From NCBI RefSeq assembly GCF_041107455.1, contig NZ_JBGBPY010000001.1, positions 186,001 through 250,000 on the forward strand: a stretch of DNA of 64,000 nt. The letters run 5' to 3'. The stretch is from Rhodanobacter humi (lineage in GTDB: Bacteria > Pseudomonadota > Gammaproteobacteria > Xanthomonadales > Rhodanobacteraceae). Position 1 is the first letter of the stretch; every line of letters starts with the position of its first letter. Shown here in pieces: positions 31,707 through 41,629 of this stretch. The position numbers and the translations under genes were made by a program. The notes under the pieces are model-generated. The model made no database searches. It saw only the letters and a program-made list of their open reading frames with translations, and had not been told where the DNA came from.

Positions 31707-33089
31707 TCACTCGCCGTGGATGCCACCCCTGGTCAACGCCAGCGGATCAAGCAGCTTCTGCAGCTCGGCTTTCGACAGCCCGGTGGTTTCCAGCGCCACG
31801 TCCATGATCGGGCGGTGCTGCTTGTAGGCCTGTTTCGCCGTGGCCGCGCCCTTCTCGTAGCCGATCACGGGATTGAGCGCGGTAACCAGGATGGGGTTCA
31901 GCGCCAGCGCCTGGTTCACACGCGCCTTGTTCACGACGAAGCCGGCGATGCTCTTGTCGGCCAGCAGGCGCGAGACGTTGGCGAGGATGCCGATGGATTC
32001 GAGCAGGTTGAGCGCGATCAGCGGCAGCATCACGTTGAGCTGGAAGTTGCCGGACTGGCCGGCCACCACGATGCCGGCGTCGTTGCCGATCACCCGCGCG
32101 GCCACCATCGCCACCGCCTCGGGGATCACCGGGTTCACCTTGCCGGGCATGATGGATGAGCCGGGCTGCAACGCAGGCAGTTCGATCTCGCCCAATCCCG
32201 CGAGCGGCCCGGAGTTCATCCAGCGCAGGTCGTTGGCGATCTTCATCAGCGCCACCGCCAAGGTCTTGAGCTGGCCGGACAGCTCCACCGCGTCGTCCTG
32301 CGCAGCCATGCCCTCGAACGGGTTTTCCATCGCCTCGAAGCGCACGTCGGTGAGCTTCTTCAGCTCGCGCGCCACCGCGGCGCCGAACTTCGGATCAGCA
32401 TTGATGCCGGTGCCCACCGCGGTGCCACCTTGGGGCAAGCGGCGCATGCGTTTCAACGCATCCTCGATGCGCGCGCTGGCCGAGCCGATCTGCGCGGCCC
32501 AGCCGGACAGCTCCTGGCCGAAGGTGACCGGCATCGCGTCCATCAGGTGGGTGCGGCCAGTCTTGGCCACATTGCGCAACTGGCGCGCACGCTGCTCGAT
32601 GGTCTTCTTGAGGTGCTTCAGCGCGGGCAGCAAAGCTTCGTGCGCAAGCAGCGTGGCGCTGACGTGGATCGCGGTGGGGATCACGTCGTTGGAACTCTGC
32701 CCGTAGTTGACGTGGTCGTTCGGATGCACCTTCGTGCCTGCCCGGGCAGCAAGATGCGCGATCACCTCGTTCGCGTTCATGTTCGTGCTGGTGCCCGAGC
32801 CAGTCTGGAACACGTCGATCGGAAACTGCGCGTCGTGCTCGCCGTTCGCCACCGTCAGCGCAGCCTTGCGGATCGCCGCGGCCTGGCCCTTCTTCAGATA
32901 CCCCAGCCCGAGGTTCGCCTCGGCCGCGGCGGCCTTGATCAGGCCCAGCGCGCGGATGAACTCGCGCGGCAGGCGCAGGCCGGAGATCGGGAAATTGTCG
33001 ATCGCGCGCTGGGTCTGCGCGCCGTACAGCGCGTCGGCGGGCACCTTCAGTTCGCCCATGCTGTCGTGTTCGATGCGGAAACCGCTCAT
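31707..33089 (-). CDS. fumC: Class II fumarate hydratase FumC
   Basis: The 460-residue iron-independent fumarase interconverts fumarate and malate. The superfamily signature GSSIMPGKVNP lies near residue 312, with TGSGTSTNMNANEVIA near 95 and the HVNYGQSSNDVIPTA segment near 130. The ATG at 33089 gives the usual MSGFRIEHDSMGELKVP N-terminus. It is divergent from purB, another member of the same lyase superfamily, across a REP-containing spacer. Confidence 0.97.
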   Translation of the reverse strand: MSGFRIEHDSMGELKVPADALYGAQTQRAIDNFPISGLRLPREFIRALGLIKAAAAEANLGLGYLKKGQAAAIRKAALTVANGEHDAQFPIDVFQTGSGTSTNMNANEVIAHLAARAGTKVHPNDHVNYGQSSNDVIPTAIHVSATLLAHEALLPALKHLKKTIEQRARQLRNVAKTGRTHLMDAMPVTFGQELSGWAAQIGSASARIEDALKRMRRLPQGGTAVGTGINADPKFGAAVARELKKLTDVRFEAMENPFEGMAAQDDAVELSGQLKTLAVALMKIANDLRWMNSGPLAGLGEIELPALQPGSSIMPGKVNPVIPEAVAMVAARVIGNDAGIVVAGQSGNFQLNVMLPLIALNLLESIGILANVSRLLADKSIAGFVVNKARVNQALALNPILVTALNPVIGYEKGAATAKQAYKQHRPIMDVALETTGLSKAELQKLLDPLALTRGGIHGE

Positions 33090-33151
33090 GACGAAAATCC
33101 TTTGTGGCAAGGCCGTTGAATAATCAGTGGGTAGTTTCGTATTTTTGAGCC

Positions 33152-34701
<1,550 letters not shown>

Positions 34702-34774
34702 GCTCACCGTCGTTGCATGCCGTCATTCCGGCGAAGGCCCACAGCTGTCCGGGATATTTCGCAGGCGCTCTTCT

Positions 34775-34885
34775 CCCCTCTCCCGCCGGGAGAGGGGCCG
34801 GGGGAGAGGGTTCGGACTTGCCACTACATTTCGCCCTGCCCGCACCCTCTCCTGGCTGCCGCCACCCTCTCCCGAAGGGAGAGGG
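34775..34885. repeat. Palindromic CCCTCTCCC repeat element downstream of purB
   Basis: Hairpins at 34775-34797 and 34865-34885 both pair CCCTCTCCC with GGGAGAGGG. The 78-bp segment 34808-34885 is closely similar along its whole length to 41320-41397, so this is a dispersed element. It fills much of the 362-bp convergent spacer between purB and the glutathione transferase gene. Confidence 0.8.
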
Positions 34886-35026
34886 ACTCACCAATCAGCG
34901 CTTGTGCGAATTCAAATCGCTCGGCTTCGTTGTTCAAAGCGAGAGCCTGCGGTGCGTGGAGTCTGCGCACTGGAACATCGGATATTCCGGACGGTAGTGA
35001 GCCTACGCCGAAATGACGAGCAAACC

Positions 35027-35058
35027 ATCGGGCCGCGCGTTCCCACGCGCGGCCCGAT
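35027..35058 (-). terminator. Strong hairpin at 3' end of glutathione transferase gene
   Basis: A perfect 13-bp stem (35027-35039 with 35046-35058) with a 6-nt loop lies 6 bp after the stop codon on the minus strand. Only a short T-run follows. It is likely the terminator of that gene. Confidence 0.78.
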
Positions 35059-35063
35059 GCGTA

Positions 35064-35684
35064 TCAGGCGTGAGCCTTCTTCACCAGCGCTTCCGCCTCC
35101 ATCGCCTCGCGCACCGCCGGGCGCTCGCCCACGCGCTTCTGGAACGCCAGCAGCGCCGGGAAGCCCGACAGGTCCAGCTCCACGTGCTTCGCCCAGTTGG
35201 TCACGGTGAACAGGTAGGCATCGGCCGCGGTGAAGCTGTCGCCCAGCAGGAACGGCTGCTTCGCCAGCACGTTCTCGATGAACTGGTAGCGGCGCTTCAG
35301 ATACTCCTTGCGCTCGGCGCGGGTGGCCTCGGGCGTCTCGGGCTTGAACAGCGGGCTGTAGCTCTTGTGGAGCTCCGAGTTGATGTAGCCCAGTATTTCC
35401 TGCAGGTGATAGCGCGGCAGCGTGCCGTTCGCGGGGGCCAATCCGCTGGCGGGGTTCTGGTCGGCCAAGTACTGCACGATCGCGGGGCCTTCGGTCAGCA
35501 CTTCGCCGCTGTCCAGCTCCAGCACCGGCACGTAGCCCTTGGGATTGACCAGCCAGAAATCCGCACCGCTCTCGGTGCGCTTGGCCTTGCCGTCGACCTT
35601 CTCCAGCTGCAGCGGAATGCCGGCCTCTAGCGCCACGATGTGCGGGGACAGCGAGCAGGCGCCGGGGGAGTAGTAGAGCTTCAT
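35064..35684 (-). CDS. gstA: Glutathione transferase GstA (beta class)
   Basis: The 206-residue protein begins MKLYYSPGACSLSPHIVALE; Cys10 is the catalytic residue of bacterial beta-class GSTs. The thioredoxin-like domain contains PKGYVPVLELDSGEVLTEGP (glutathione binding) and the C-terminal helical domain FLLGDSFTAADAYLFTV. It conjugates glutathione to electrophiles in the cytoplasm. The gene is divergent from the HxlR regulator, whose likely operators lie between them. Confidence 0.95.
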   Translation of the reverse strand: MKLYYSPGACSLSPHIVALEAGIPLQLEKVDGKAKRTESGADFWLVNPKGYVPVLELDSGEVLTEGPAIVQYLADQNPASGLAPANGTLPRYHLQEILGYINSELHKSYSPLFKPETPEATRAERKEYLKRRYQFIENVLAKQPFLLGDSFTAADAYLFTVTNWAKHVELDLSGFPALLAFQKRVGERPAVREAMEAEALVKKAHA

Positions 35685-35766
35685 GCGATGACTCCTGGTG
35701 GGGGACGGGAAACGGATACGCTCCGATCGAAACCGCGCATCCAAGCCCCGCATGCTACGCCGCCAT

Positions 35767-35829
35767 GGTTACCATTGGATACCATGCATCCACCCGTCAG
35801 CCGCAGAATGCGGTAACCCCGCGGTTACC
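35767..35829. promoter_or_regulatory. Repeated GGTTACC-type sites between gstA and hxlR
   Basis: Direct repeats GGTTACCAT (35767-35775) and GGATACCAT (35777-35785) are followed by a perfect palindrome GGTAACC-N4-GGTTACC (35812-35829). The palindrome is 30 bp from the HxlR start codon and the direct repeats are about 83 bp upstream of the gstA start. Four copies of one heptamer in a short divergent region indicate binding of a dimeric regulator, most simply the adjacent HxlR protein. Confidence 0.7.
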
Positions 35830-35859
35830 AAACCGCCCACGCCAGCAGCAAGCCATCCC

Positions 35860-36243
35860 ATGGGCCTACCCGTACGCAAGAGCAAGGTTGTGCCGCCGCC
35901 CGCCTGCCCGCTCACCGAAAGCCTGGCGCTGCTGCGCGGCGCCTGGGCGCCCAACGTGATCTGGTACTTGAGCGGCGAACCCCGTCGCTTTGGCGAACTG
36001 CGCCACGACATCCCGCGCATCTCCGCCCGCGTGCTCAGCGCCCGCCTGCGTGAACTCGAATCGCGTGGCCTGGTCAGCCGCCGCCTGCTGGCCTCCTCCC
36101 CGCCCTCCGCCGAATACGCGCTCACCGAACTGGGCCGTGAGCTGTTGCCCGCGATCAAAGCGCTGGCGCGGGTGGGGCAGAAGCTGATTGCGGAGTGGGA
36201 TTCAAGGGCTTCGATGGGGAGGAAGGCGCGGGTGGTGGGGTAA
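35860..36243 (+). CDS. HxlR family transcriptional regulator
   Basis: The 127-residue protein has the HxlR winged helix: CPLTESLALLRGAWAPNVIW, FGELRHDIPRISARVLSARL and LVSRRLL-SAEYALTELGREL. The first conserved Cys is the residue that senses electrophiles or oxidants in some HxlR members. It is divergent from gstA, which is the probable target. Confidence 0.92.
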   Translation: MGLPVRKSKVVPPPACPLTESLALLRGAWAPNVIWYLSGEPRRFGELRHDIPRISARVLSARLRELESRGLVSRRLLASSPPSAEYALTELGRELLPAIKALARVGQKLIAEWDSRASMGRKARVVG

Positions 36244-36463
36244 GGCAACGCGCTTGCCTCCGAGGCTGGCTCGTGGAACGATGCCGAGGCCGCCAACACC
36301 GACGTCAATCGCTGCAAGGTCAGGTTGTGCGATTAGCTACATCAAGAGGAAATTCGTTAATGTCTTTAAGACCTGTGACCTGTATATCGACTCGCCGGAT
36401 TAGGCTGAGAGATTAGGCGTTGTTCAACAACCGAATTTGAGTTAGCTCTACGAGGAAGATTTC

Positions 36464-37285
36464 ATGCGATTCTCTCAGCGACAAGGATATTCGCCCACCA
36501 AGGATGCCATCCAAACGGAATCGATGGACGACGCACTCCGCAATTCCCTATGGAATGTCTTGCAAGTTGTGATTTGGGACACCCACAAATCGAAGACGCC
36601 ATACTCATATACGAGCCACTCAAATCTCTTCAGTCTTCTTCGGACGTATTGGAGCGATTACTTCAAAAGCCCTGTCGACCAAATTCCTCATAAAATTCAA
36701 GACACGATCAAAGCAGTTCGCAGATACTTCTTCGAATCTGAATGGTACGAAGTTTATGACTTCATGGAATTTAGCTGCAACCTTCTCGGCCAGAGTCGAT
36801 CAAAATTTATCGCGCTCTGCAATGAAGTTCTGGAGCAAGAGGTATCCGGCTATCGATTGATTGATTGCAAAGTCACGCCAATAACATCAGAAGCAGAGCT
36901 AGCCGCTATTGAGGACAGTCTTGCAGCAACAAAAGACAACTCAGGCGCAAACGCGCATCTGCGGCGCGCTCTAGAACTGCTAAGCGACCGGAGCAGCCCC
37001 GACTATCGCAATTCAATCAAAGAATCTATTAGTGCCGTTGAGGCTTTGGTGAAGGCCCTTGTAGGGGACTCATCAGCAACGCTTGGTGCGGCGTTAAAGG
37101 TCATTTCTGAGCAAGCACCCATGCATCCTGCCCTAAATAGGAGCCTTAACTCACTGTATGGCTATACATCAGACGCCAGTGGCATCCGGCATGCTCTTCT
37201 TGACGACCCAAATCTTGACTTCATAGACGCAAAGTTCATGCTCGTAGCTTGTTCTGCCTTTGTGAACTACCTAAGGATGCTCTGA
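36464..37285 (+). CDS. AbiJ-NTD4-like abortive infection protein, C-terminus altered by IS insertion
   Basis: The protein starts MRFSQRQGYSPTKDAIQTES and MDDALRNSLWNVL, typical of the AbiJ_NTD4 domain found in phage abortive-infection proteins. The C-terminal half (RNSIKESISAVEALVKAL, GYTSDASGIRHALLDDP) resembles HEPN-like toxin regions. As present it is 273 residues, ending RML with a stop inside the IS. Removing the IS and one CTAA restores a 280-residue frame ending TGKAAQSRQS. The start has GAGGAAG 8 bp upstream. Low GC and rare codons for this genome indicate transfer. Whether the altered protein works is unknown. Confidence 0.85.
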   Translation: MRFSQRQGYSPTKDAIQTESMDDALRNSLWNVLQVVIWDTHKSKTPYSYTSHSNLFSLLRTYWSDYFKSPVDQIPHKIQDTIKAVRRYFFESEWYEVYDFMEFSCNLLGQSRSKFIALCNEVLEQEVSGYRLIDCKVTPITSEAELAAIEDSLAATKDNSGANAHLRRALELLSDRSSPDYRNSIKESISAVEALVKALVGDSSATLGAALKVISEQAPMHPALNRSLNSLYGYTSDASGIRHALLDDPNLDFIDAKFMLVACSAFVNYLRML

Positions 37286-38462
37286 TCAATGAAGTTCGAA
37301 ACAGCCGTCCAGACGGCCGTGCCAAAACTTCCGGTCTTGTTACATAGAAAGATGACTTTTGAGCAGTTCCAGCACTGTCACGGTGCCGTTTTGCGCCGAA
37401 TCACCATGATTGGGTGCCTCACGGGCGCACCTCCCCTACGGAAGTCAGCAACGTTCGCCGTGCCATCCAAAGATTTGAGAGTGCGAACAACGTCAGTACC
37501 TGCGCGGTGTTCTTGAATAGTCCCTTGAAACGCACTTTTTGATAGCCGAACTGGCGCTTCACCACCCGGAACGGGTGCTCTACCTTGGAACGAACCGCTG
37601 CCTTCATGTGTTCGGTGTGCTTCACCGCTTCCTTCAACTCACCTTCGGGCATCGCCTTGACGCTGCCGCGTTTGGCAGCGATGTACCAAGTGCGACCGCG
37701 CTTGGCTGCTCGCTTCTCGGCACCCTGGTAACCGGCATCGGCGTACACCGTCTTCTCTTTGCCGTGCAGCAGCTTGTCTACTTCCGTCACGTCACCCACG
37801 TTTGCTGGTGTGGTGGTCACCGTGTGCACCAAGCCCGATTCAACGTCCACTCCGATGTGCGCTTTCATGCCGAAGTACCACTGCTGGCCTTTCTTCGTCT
37901 GATGCATTTCGGGGTCGCGCTGCTTGTCGCGGTTCTTCGTCGACGACGGAGCCTGGATGATCGTGGCATCCACGATAGTGCCCTGACGCAAGAGCAAGCC
38001 CTGTTTACCGAGGTAGGAGTTCACCGTTTCGAGAATCCGAACCGCCAAGCCGTGCTGTTCCAGAAACCGGCGGAATTTGAGAATCGTTGTCTCATCCGGG
38101 ATCGCCTCCTCGTTCAACTCCAACCCAGCGAAGCGCCGCATTGACTCGATCTCATACAGCGCGTCTTCCATCGCAGGATCGCTCAGCGCATACCATTGCT
38201 GCATGAAGTGGATGCGCAGCATGGTCGCTGCTGGCATGGGCGGTCGGCCACGTCGGCCAGACGTCGGATAGGCGGGTGCGATCAACGCCAACAGCGCTTC
38301 CCACGGCACCACCTTGTCCATCTCTCCAAGAAATTTCTCCCGCCGCGTCGGCTTCTTCTTGGACTCGAAACTGAGCGAGGCAAAGGAACGTTGCTTCATC
38401 GACGGGTGCTTCCTGAGGTCTGTCGCTATGATGCCGCAGATCGGGAATAAATCAGAGCATCC
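37275..38462 (-). mobile_element. IS5-family insertion sequence, 1,188 bp
   Basis: Both ends carry the inverted sequence GGATGCTCTGAT (37275-37286 and 38451-38462). It is flanked by the direct repeat CTAA (37271-37274 and 38463-38466), the target duplication expected for IS5-group elements. It contains one intact transposase gene on the minus strand. It lies inside the last codons of the AbiJ-like gene. Confidence 0.95.
37419..38399 (-). CDS. IS5 family transposase
   Basis: The 326-residue DDE transposase contains the three catalytic regions: TIVDATIIQAPSS (first Asp), VYADAGYQGAEKR (second Asp) and the C-terminal RSKVEHPFRVVKRQFGYQK (Glu with the Y-R-K signature). The N-terminus has the LRIHFMQQWYALSDPAMEDA segment of the IS5 group. 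It is full length with no frameshift, so the element may be active. Confidence 0.96.
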   Translation of the reverse strand: MKQRSFASLSFESKKKPTRREKFLGEMDKVVPWEALLALIAPAYPTSGRRGRPPMPAATMLRIHFMQQWYALSDPAMEDALYEIESMRRFAGLELNEEAIPDETTILKFRRFLEQHGLAVRILETVNSYLGKQGLLLRQGTIVDATIIQAPSSTKNRDKQRDPEMHQTKKGQQWYFGMKAHIGVDVESGLVHTVTTTPANVGDVTEVDKLLHGKEKTVYADAGYQGAEKRAAKRGRTWYIAAKRGSVKAMPEGELKEAVKHTEHMKAAVRSKVEHPFRVVKRQFGYQKVRFKGLFKNTAQVLTLFALSNLWMARRTLLTSVGEVRP

Positions 38463-38492
38463 CTAACAGGCAAAGCAGCTCAGTCGCGACAA

Positions 38493-38542
38493 AGCTAACA
38501 ATTCAAGCCGATGCCGCTTCGCAGCCCGGCTTAATTCAGGCG
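38493..38542 (+). other. attC recombination site of integron cassette
   Basis: The order R''-L''-centre-L'-R' is visible: AGCTAAC, TTCAAGCCG, a GC-rich centre CCGCTTCGCAGC, CGGCTTAATTC and the final GGCG. The arms AAGCCG and CGGCTT pair. It is close to the classical 60-base aadA-type attC. The outer R' box is not intact here (GGAAGAC instead of GTTRRRY) because in an inserted cassette the second half comes from the flanking DNA. Confidence 0.85.
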
Positions 38543-38555
38543 GAAGACTGCCCTC

Positions 38556-39497
38556 TCATCCCACCTCATCCGACCCCTCGTTCACCCCCTCGAACAAGAA
38601 CGTCGACAGATAACGCTCGCCCGTATCCGGCAGCATCGCCAGCAGCACCGAGCCTTCCGGCGCAGTCTTGGCCACGTCGAGCGCGGCAGCCAAGGTGGCG
38701 CCGGAGGAGATGCCGGTGAAGATGCCTTCCTGCTGCGCCAGCGCGCGCGAGGTGTCGCGGGCCACGGTGTCGTCCACCGTCACTAGTTGGTCGACCACCT
38801 TGCCGTTGAGCACGGCGGGCACGAAGTCCGGGGTCCAGCCCTGGATCTTGTGCGAGGCCCATTCCTTGCCGGCCAGCAGCGCGGCCACCGCGGGTTCCGC
38901 GCCGATCACCTTCACTTCCGGCCGCGCCACCTTGAGCACCTCGCCCACGCCGGTGAGCGTGCCGCCGGTGCCCCAACCGCTGACGAAGTAGTCGAGGCGG
39001 CGGCCGGCAAAGTCGCGCAGGATTTCAGGGGCCGTGGTCTGGCGGTGGTAGGCCGGGTTGGCCGGGTTCTCGAACTGGCGGGCGAGGAACCAGCCGTGCT
39101 TGCGCGCCAGCTCTTCCGCCACCTGCACCATGCCGGTGCCGCGCGCGGCGGCGGGGGTGAGCACCACCTTGCCGCCATAGGCGCGGATCAGCTTGCGCCG
39201 CTCGACCGAGAACGAGTCGCTCATCACCGCCACGAAGGGATAGCCGCGCGCCGCGCAGATCGCGGCCAGCGCCACGCCGGTATTGCCCGAGGTGGCCTCG
39301 ATCACGGTCTGGCCGGGTTTGAGCGTGCCGCGCTGCTCGGCGTCGAGGATGATCGCCAGCGCGAGGCGGTCCTTTACCGAACCCGCGGGATTGAACGCCT
39401 CCACCTTCACGTACAGCTCGACGTGCTTCGGGGCGAGGCGGTTGAGGCGCACGATGGGCGTGTTGCCGATGGTGCCGAGGATGCTGTCGTAAATCAT
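38556..39497 (-). CDS. cysK: Cysteine synthase A (O-acetylserine sulfhydrylase)
   Basis: The 313-residue PLP enzyme makes cysteine from O-acetylserine and sulfide. PLP lysine is in NPAGSVKDRLA near residue 41; the phosphate loop is GWGTGGTLTGVGE and the substrate loop EATSGNTGVALA. Sequence is of the CysK rather than CysM type, though the C-terminal end is short. It is the first of a sulfur-assimilation cluster reaching 48 kb. The integron cassette ends 13 bp beyond its stop codon. Confidence 0.93.
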   Translation of the reverse strand: MIYDSILGTIGNTPIVRLNRLAPKHVELYVKVEAFNPAGSVKDRLALAIILDAEQRGTLKPGQTVIEATSGNTGVALAAICAARGYPFVAVMSDSFSVERRKLIRAYGGKVVLTPAAARGTGMVQVAEELARKHGWFLARQFENPANPAYHRQTTAPEILRDFAGRRLDYFVSGWGTGGTLTGVGEVLKVARPEVKVIGAEPAVAALLAGKEWASHKIQGWTPDFVPAVLNGKVVDQLVTVDDTVARDTSRALAQQEGIFTGISSGATLAAALDVAKTAPEGSVLLAMLPDTGERYLSTFLFEGVNEGSDEVG

Positions 39498-39633
39498 GGC
39501 GGGGCTCCGGACGATGGCCGCACGCGATCATATGTGCGGGTTTGCTAAGGCGATGTGTTCCAGCTTGCCCCCTGAGCGCAGGGCGAGGTCGGGAAGGGGG
39601 CTCGACGCTGGCAGGTGAAGCACCCCACCCCGG

Positions 39634-39658
39634 CCCTCCCCTGCAACGCAGGGGAGGG
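39634..39658. repeat. Short perfect hairpin between cysG and cysK
   Basis: An 11-bp stem CCCTCCCCTGC (39634-39644 with 39648-39658) closes a 3-nt loop. It lies just after the cysG stop codon on the minus strand and could act as a 3' end or weak terminator. It resembles the CCCTCTCCC palindromes elsewhere in the window. Confidence 0.7.
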
Positions 39659-39671
39659 TGCAGTTCTTCGA

Positions 39672-41141
39672 TCAGGCGAGGCGGCGCAAAGGGATGGCGG
39701 CTTCCTGTGGCGGCAGCGGCCGCTTGAGCTGCCGCACGGCGGCCACGGCTCCGCCCAGCGGTGCTGCACCGAACCAGGCCAGCCGGTCGGCCAGCGCGGC
39801 CACCTCGCCCAGGATCAGCAGCGCGGGCGAGTGCACCGCATGCGCGGCAGCGCGTTCGGGCAGGTTGGCCAGGGTGCCGGTGACCACGCGCTGGTTCGCG
39901 CGCGTGCCGTTCTCGACCAAGGCAAACGGCGTGCTCGCGGCGCGGCCATGTGCCAGCAGGCGTTCGCGCAGACTGTCGAGGCCGGCCACGCCCATGTACA
40001 CCGCGAGCGTCTGGCGCTCCTGCGCCAGGGCGCGCCAGTCCAGCGTGTCCAGCGAATCGCGGCAGTGCGCGGTGACGAAGCGCACCGATTGCGCGTGATC
40101 GCGATGGGTCAGCGGCACGCCGGCGTGCGCGGCGCAGGCCAGTGCAGCGGTGACGCCGGGCACCACTTCATAGGGAATGCCGTGCTCGCGCAGGAATTCC
40201 AGCTCCTCGCCGCCGCGGCCGAACACGAACGGGTCGCCGCCCTTCAGCCGCACCACGCGGCGGCCCGCTTTCGCATGTTCGAGCAACAGCGCGTGGATCT
40301 CGTCCTGGGTGGCGTGATGCTTGCCCGCCTGCTTGCCCACCTCGATGCGCTCGGCGTCGCGACGTGCCAGTTCCAGCACCTCGGCGCTCACCAGGCGGTC
40401 GTGAAGGATCACGTCGGCCTCGTTCAACGCACGCAGGCCACGCAGGGTCAGCAGGCCCGGATCGCCGGGGCCGGCGCCCACCAGCACCACCGAACCCGTG
40501 GCCGCAGCAGGCGCCACCAGCAAGGCCTGCTCGGCCGCCTCGGCGGCCTGCTTCGGCTGGCCGCTGCGCAACAGCGCGGCCACCGGTCCGTCGAACAGCG
40601 CCGTGTAGAAACGCCGCCGCGCCGCGAGATCGGGATGGCGGCGCCGGATGCGCTTGCGCAGCCGCGCCGCCAACGTTGCCAGCGGACCCAGTGAATGATC
40701 GAGCAGGGTTTCCAGCCGCTCGCGCACCAGCCGCGCCAGCATCGGCGCGGCGCCGCCGCTGGAGATCGCCACCACCAGCGGCGCACGGTCGATCACCGCG
40801 GGCACCTGGAAGCTGGACAGCTCGGCGTCGTCCACCACGTTGACAAAGATGCGCTGCAGGCCGGCCAGCTCGGCGACACGGGCATTCAGCGCGCGGTCGG
40901 CGGTGGCCGCCACCACCAGCCACACGTAGTCCAGCCAGCCCGGCGCGAACTCGCCGGCGCGGTGCGCGATGCGCCCCTGCCGCGCCCAGCGCTGCAGCTG
41001 CGGCGTCAGCTCGGGCGCACCCACCGTCACCTGCGCGCCTGCCGCCAGCAAGGCGGCGGCCTTGCGCTCGGCCACGGCGCCCCCGCCCACCACCAGTACG
41101 GCGCGACGGGAGAGATCGGCGAACAAGGGATACAGCTTCAT
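39672..41141 (-). CDS. cysG: Siroheme synthase CysG (trifunctional)
   Basis: The 489-residue protein makes siroheme, the cofactor of sulfite reductase, from uroporphyrinogen III. The N-terminal precorrin-2 dehydrogenase/ferrochelatase part has [18 protein letters not shown]. The C-terminal methyltransferase starts [20 protein letters not shown] (near residue 217) and includes [19 protein letters not shown]. Full-length fusion as in E. coli. It provides the cofactor for CysI encoded 2.4 kb away. Confidence 0.96.
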   Translation of the reverse strand: MKLYPLFADLSRRAVLVVGGGAVAERKAAALLAAGAQVTVGAPELTPQLQRWARQGRIAHRAGEFAPGWLDYVWLVVAATADRALNARVAELAGLQRIFVNVVDDAELSSFQVPAVIDRAPLVVAISSGGAAPMLARLVRERLETLLDHSLGPLATLAARLRKRIRRRHPDLAARRRFYTALFDGPVAALLRSGQPKQAAEAAEQALLVAPAAATGSVVLVGAGPGDPGLLTLRGLRALNEADVILHDRLVSAEVLELARRDAERIEVGKQAGKHHATQDEIHALLLEHAKAGRRVVRLKGGDPFVFGRGGEELEFLREHGIPYEVVPGVTAALACAAHAGVPLTHRDHAQSVRFVTAHCRDSLDTLDWRALAQERQTLAVYMGVAGLDSLRERLLAHGRAASTPFALVENGTRANQRVVTGTLANLPERAAAHAVHSPALLILGEVAALADRLAWFGAAPLGGAVAAVRQLKRPLPPQEAAIPLRRLA

Positions 41142-41319
41142 GGCGGGGATTCGGTGGCATGACCTTGGAACGGGTCACGCTACGCAGCGCGCCCCGCCGG
41201 CGGAAATGACGATCGCGCCGGTGCATATGCCGGTGCGGCATGAATTCATGAATACAGCCCGCGAGACAGAGACATGGATGGCCCTGCCTTGATGAGCGGG
41301 AAAGAGGCGATCGTGGAAA

Positions 41320-41397
41320 GGGTTCGAACTTGCTGCGGCACTTCGCTCCGCCCGAACCCTCTCCCGGCTGTCGCCACCCTCTCCCGGAGGGAGAGGG
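41320..41397. repeat. Dispersed 78-bp repeat with CCCTCTCCC palindrome
   Basis: This segment is the second copy of the 78-bp repeat found at 34808-34885, of equal length and ending with the palindrome CCCTCTCCC-N3-GGGAGAGGG (41377-41397). It lies between divergent genes. Confidence 0.8.
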
Positions 41398-41449
41398 GAT
41401 CGTCATCCAGCTCCGCGCTCATTCAAACTTAGCTATCTCGGTAATTTAT

Positions 41450-41473
41450 GAACGTTTATACGTATAGACGTCC
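41450..41473. promoter_or_regulatory. Three tandem MetJ-like octamers upstream of the CysB-type regulator
   Basis: Contiguous octamers GAACGTTT, ATACGTAT and AGACGTCC have ACGT at exactly 8-bp intervals (41452, 41460, 41468). The MetJ consensus octamer is AGACGTCT. The third overlaps the proposed -35 element. The same type of array occurs upstream of cysJ. Confidence 0.62.
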
Positions 41474-41629
41474 GAACAAAAATGCATATACACTCGGCCG
41501 CATGGCCATCACCCATGTCGAATCCAGCCCTTCCAGCGGCCGCCTCATGCGGACCCGGACGATGCGATGTATGCGTGCGCAATCCCCTGCCACGCCACAT
41601 CGCCCATCGTCCTGACTCCCTGGATCGCC

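Larger units (their letters stand above)
36442..38542 (+). mobile_element. Single integron gene cassette carrying an AbiJ-like gene, interrupted by an IS
   Basis: The left end is G|TTAGCT at 36441-36447. The right end is an attC site finishing TTCAGGCG at 38542. Joining the right end to the left end gives TTCAGGCG|TTAGCT, and GTTAGCT is the exact reverse complement of the inner R'' box AGCTAAC (38493-38499), as in a circular cassette. The gene starts 22 bp from the left end and its original stop lies in R''. Without the IS and its duplication the cassette is 909 bp. The segment is much less GC-rich than its surroundings. No integrase gene or second attC is seen in the window. Confidence 0.82.
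41142..41629. other. 488-bp divergent regulatory region between cysG and the CysB-type regulator
   Basis: The region holds the dispersed repeat at 41320-41397, then a markedly AT-rich stretch (41420-41495) with three tandem octamers and a possible promoter: -35 TAGACG (41465-41470) and -10 TATACA (41487-41492), 16 bp apart. No gene is recognised in it. Confidence 0.6.

Noticed and set aside
36244-36441. A second integron cassette or attI site left of the AbiJ-like cassette
   Set aside because: The less GC-rich stretch has TTAGGC-like words, but no paired attC arms or complete gene could be found.
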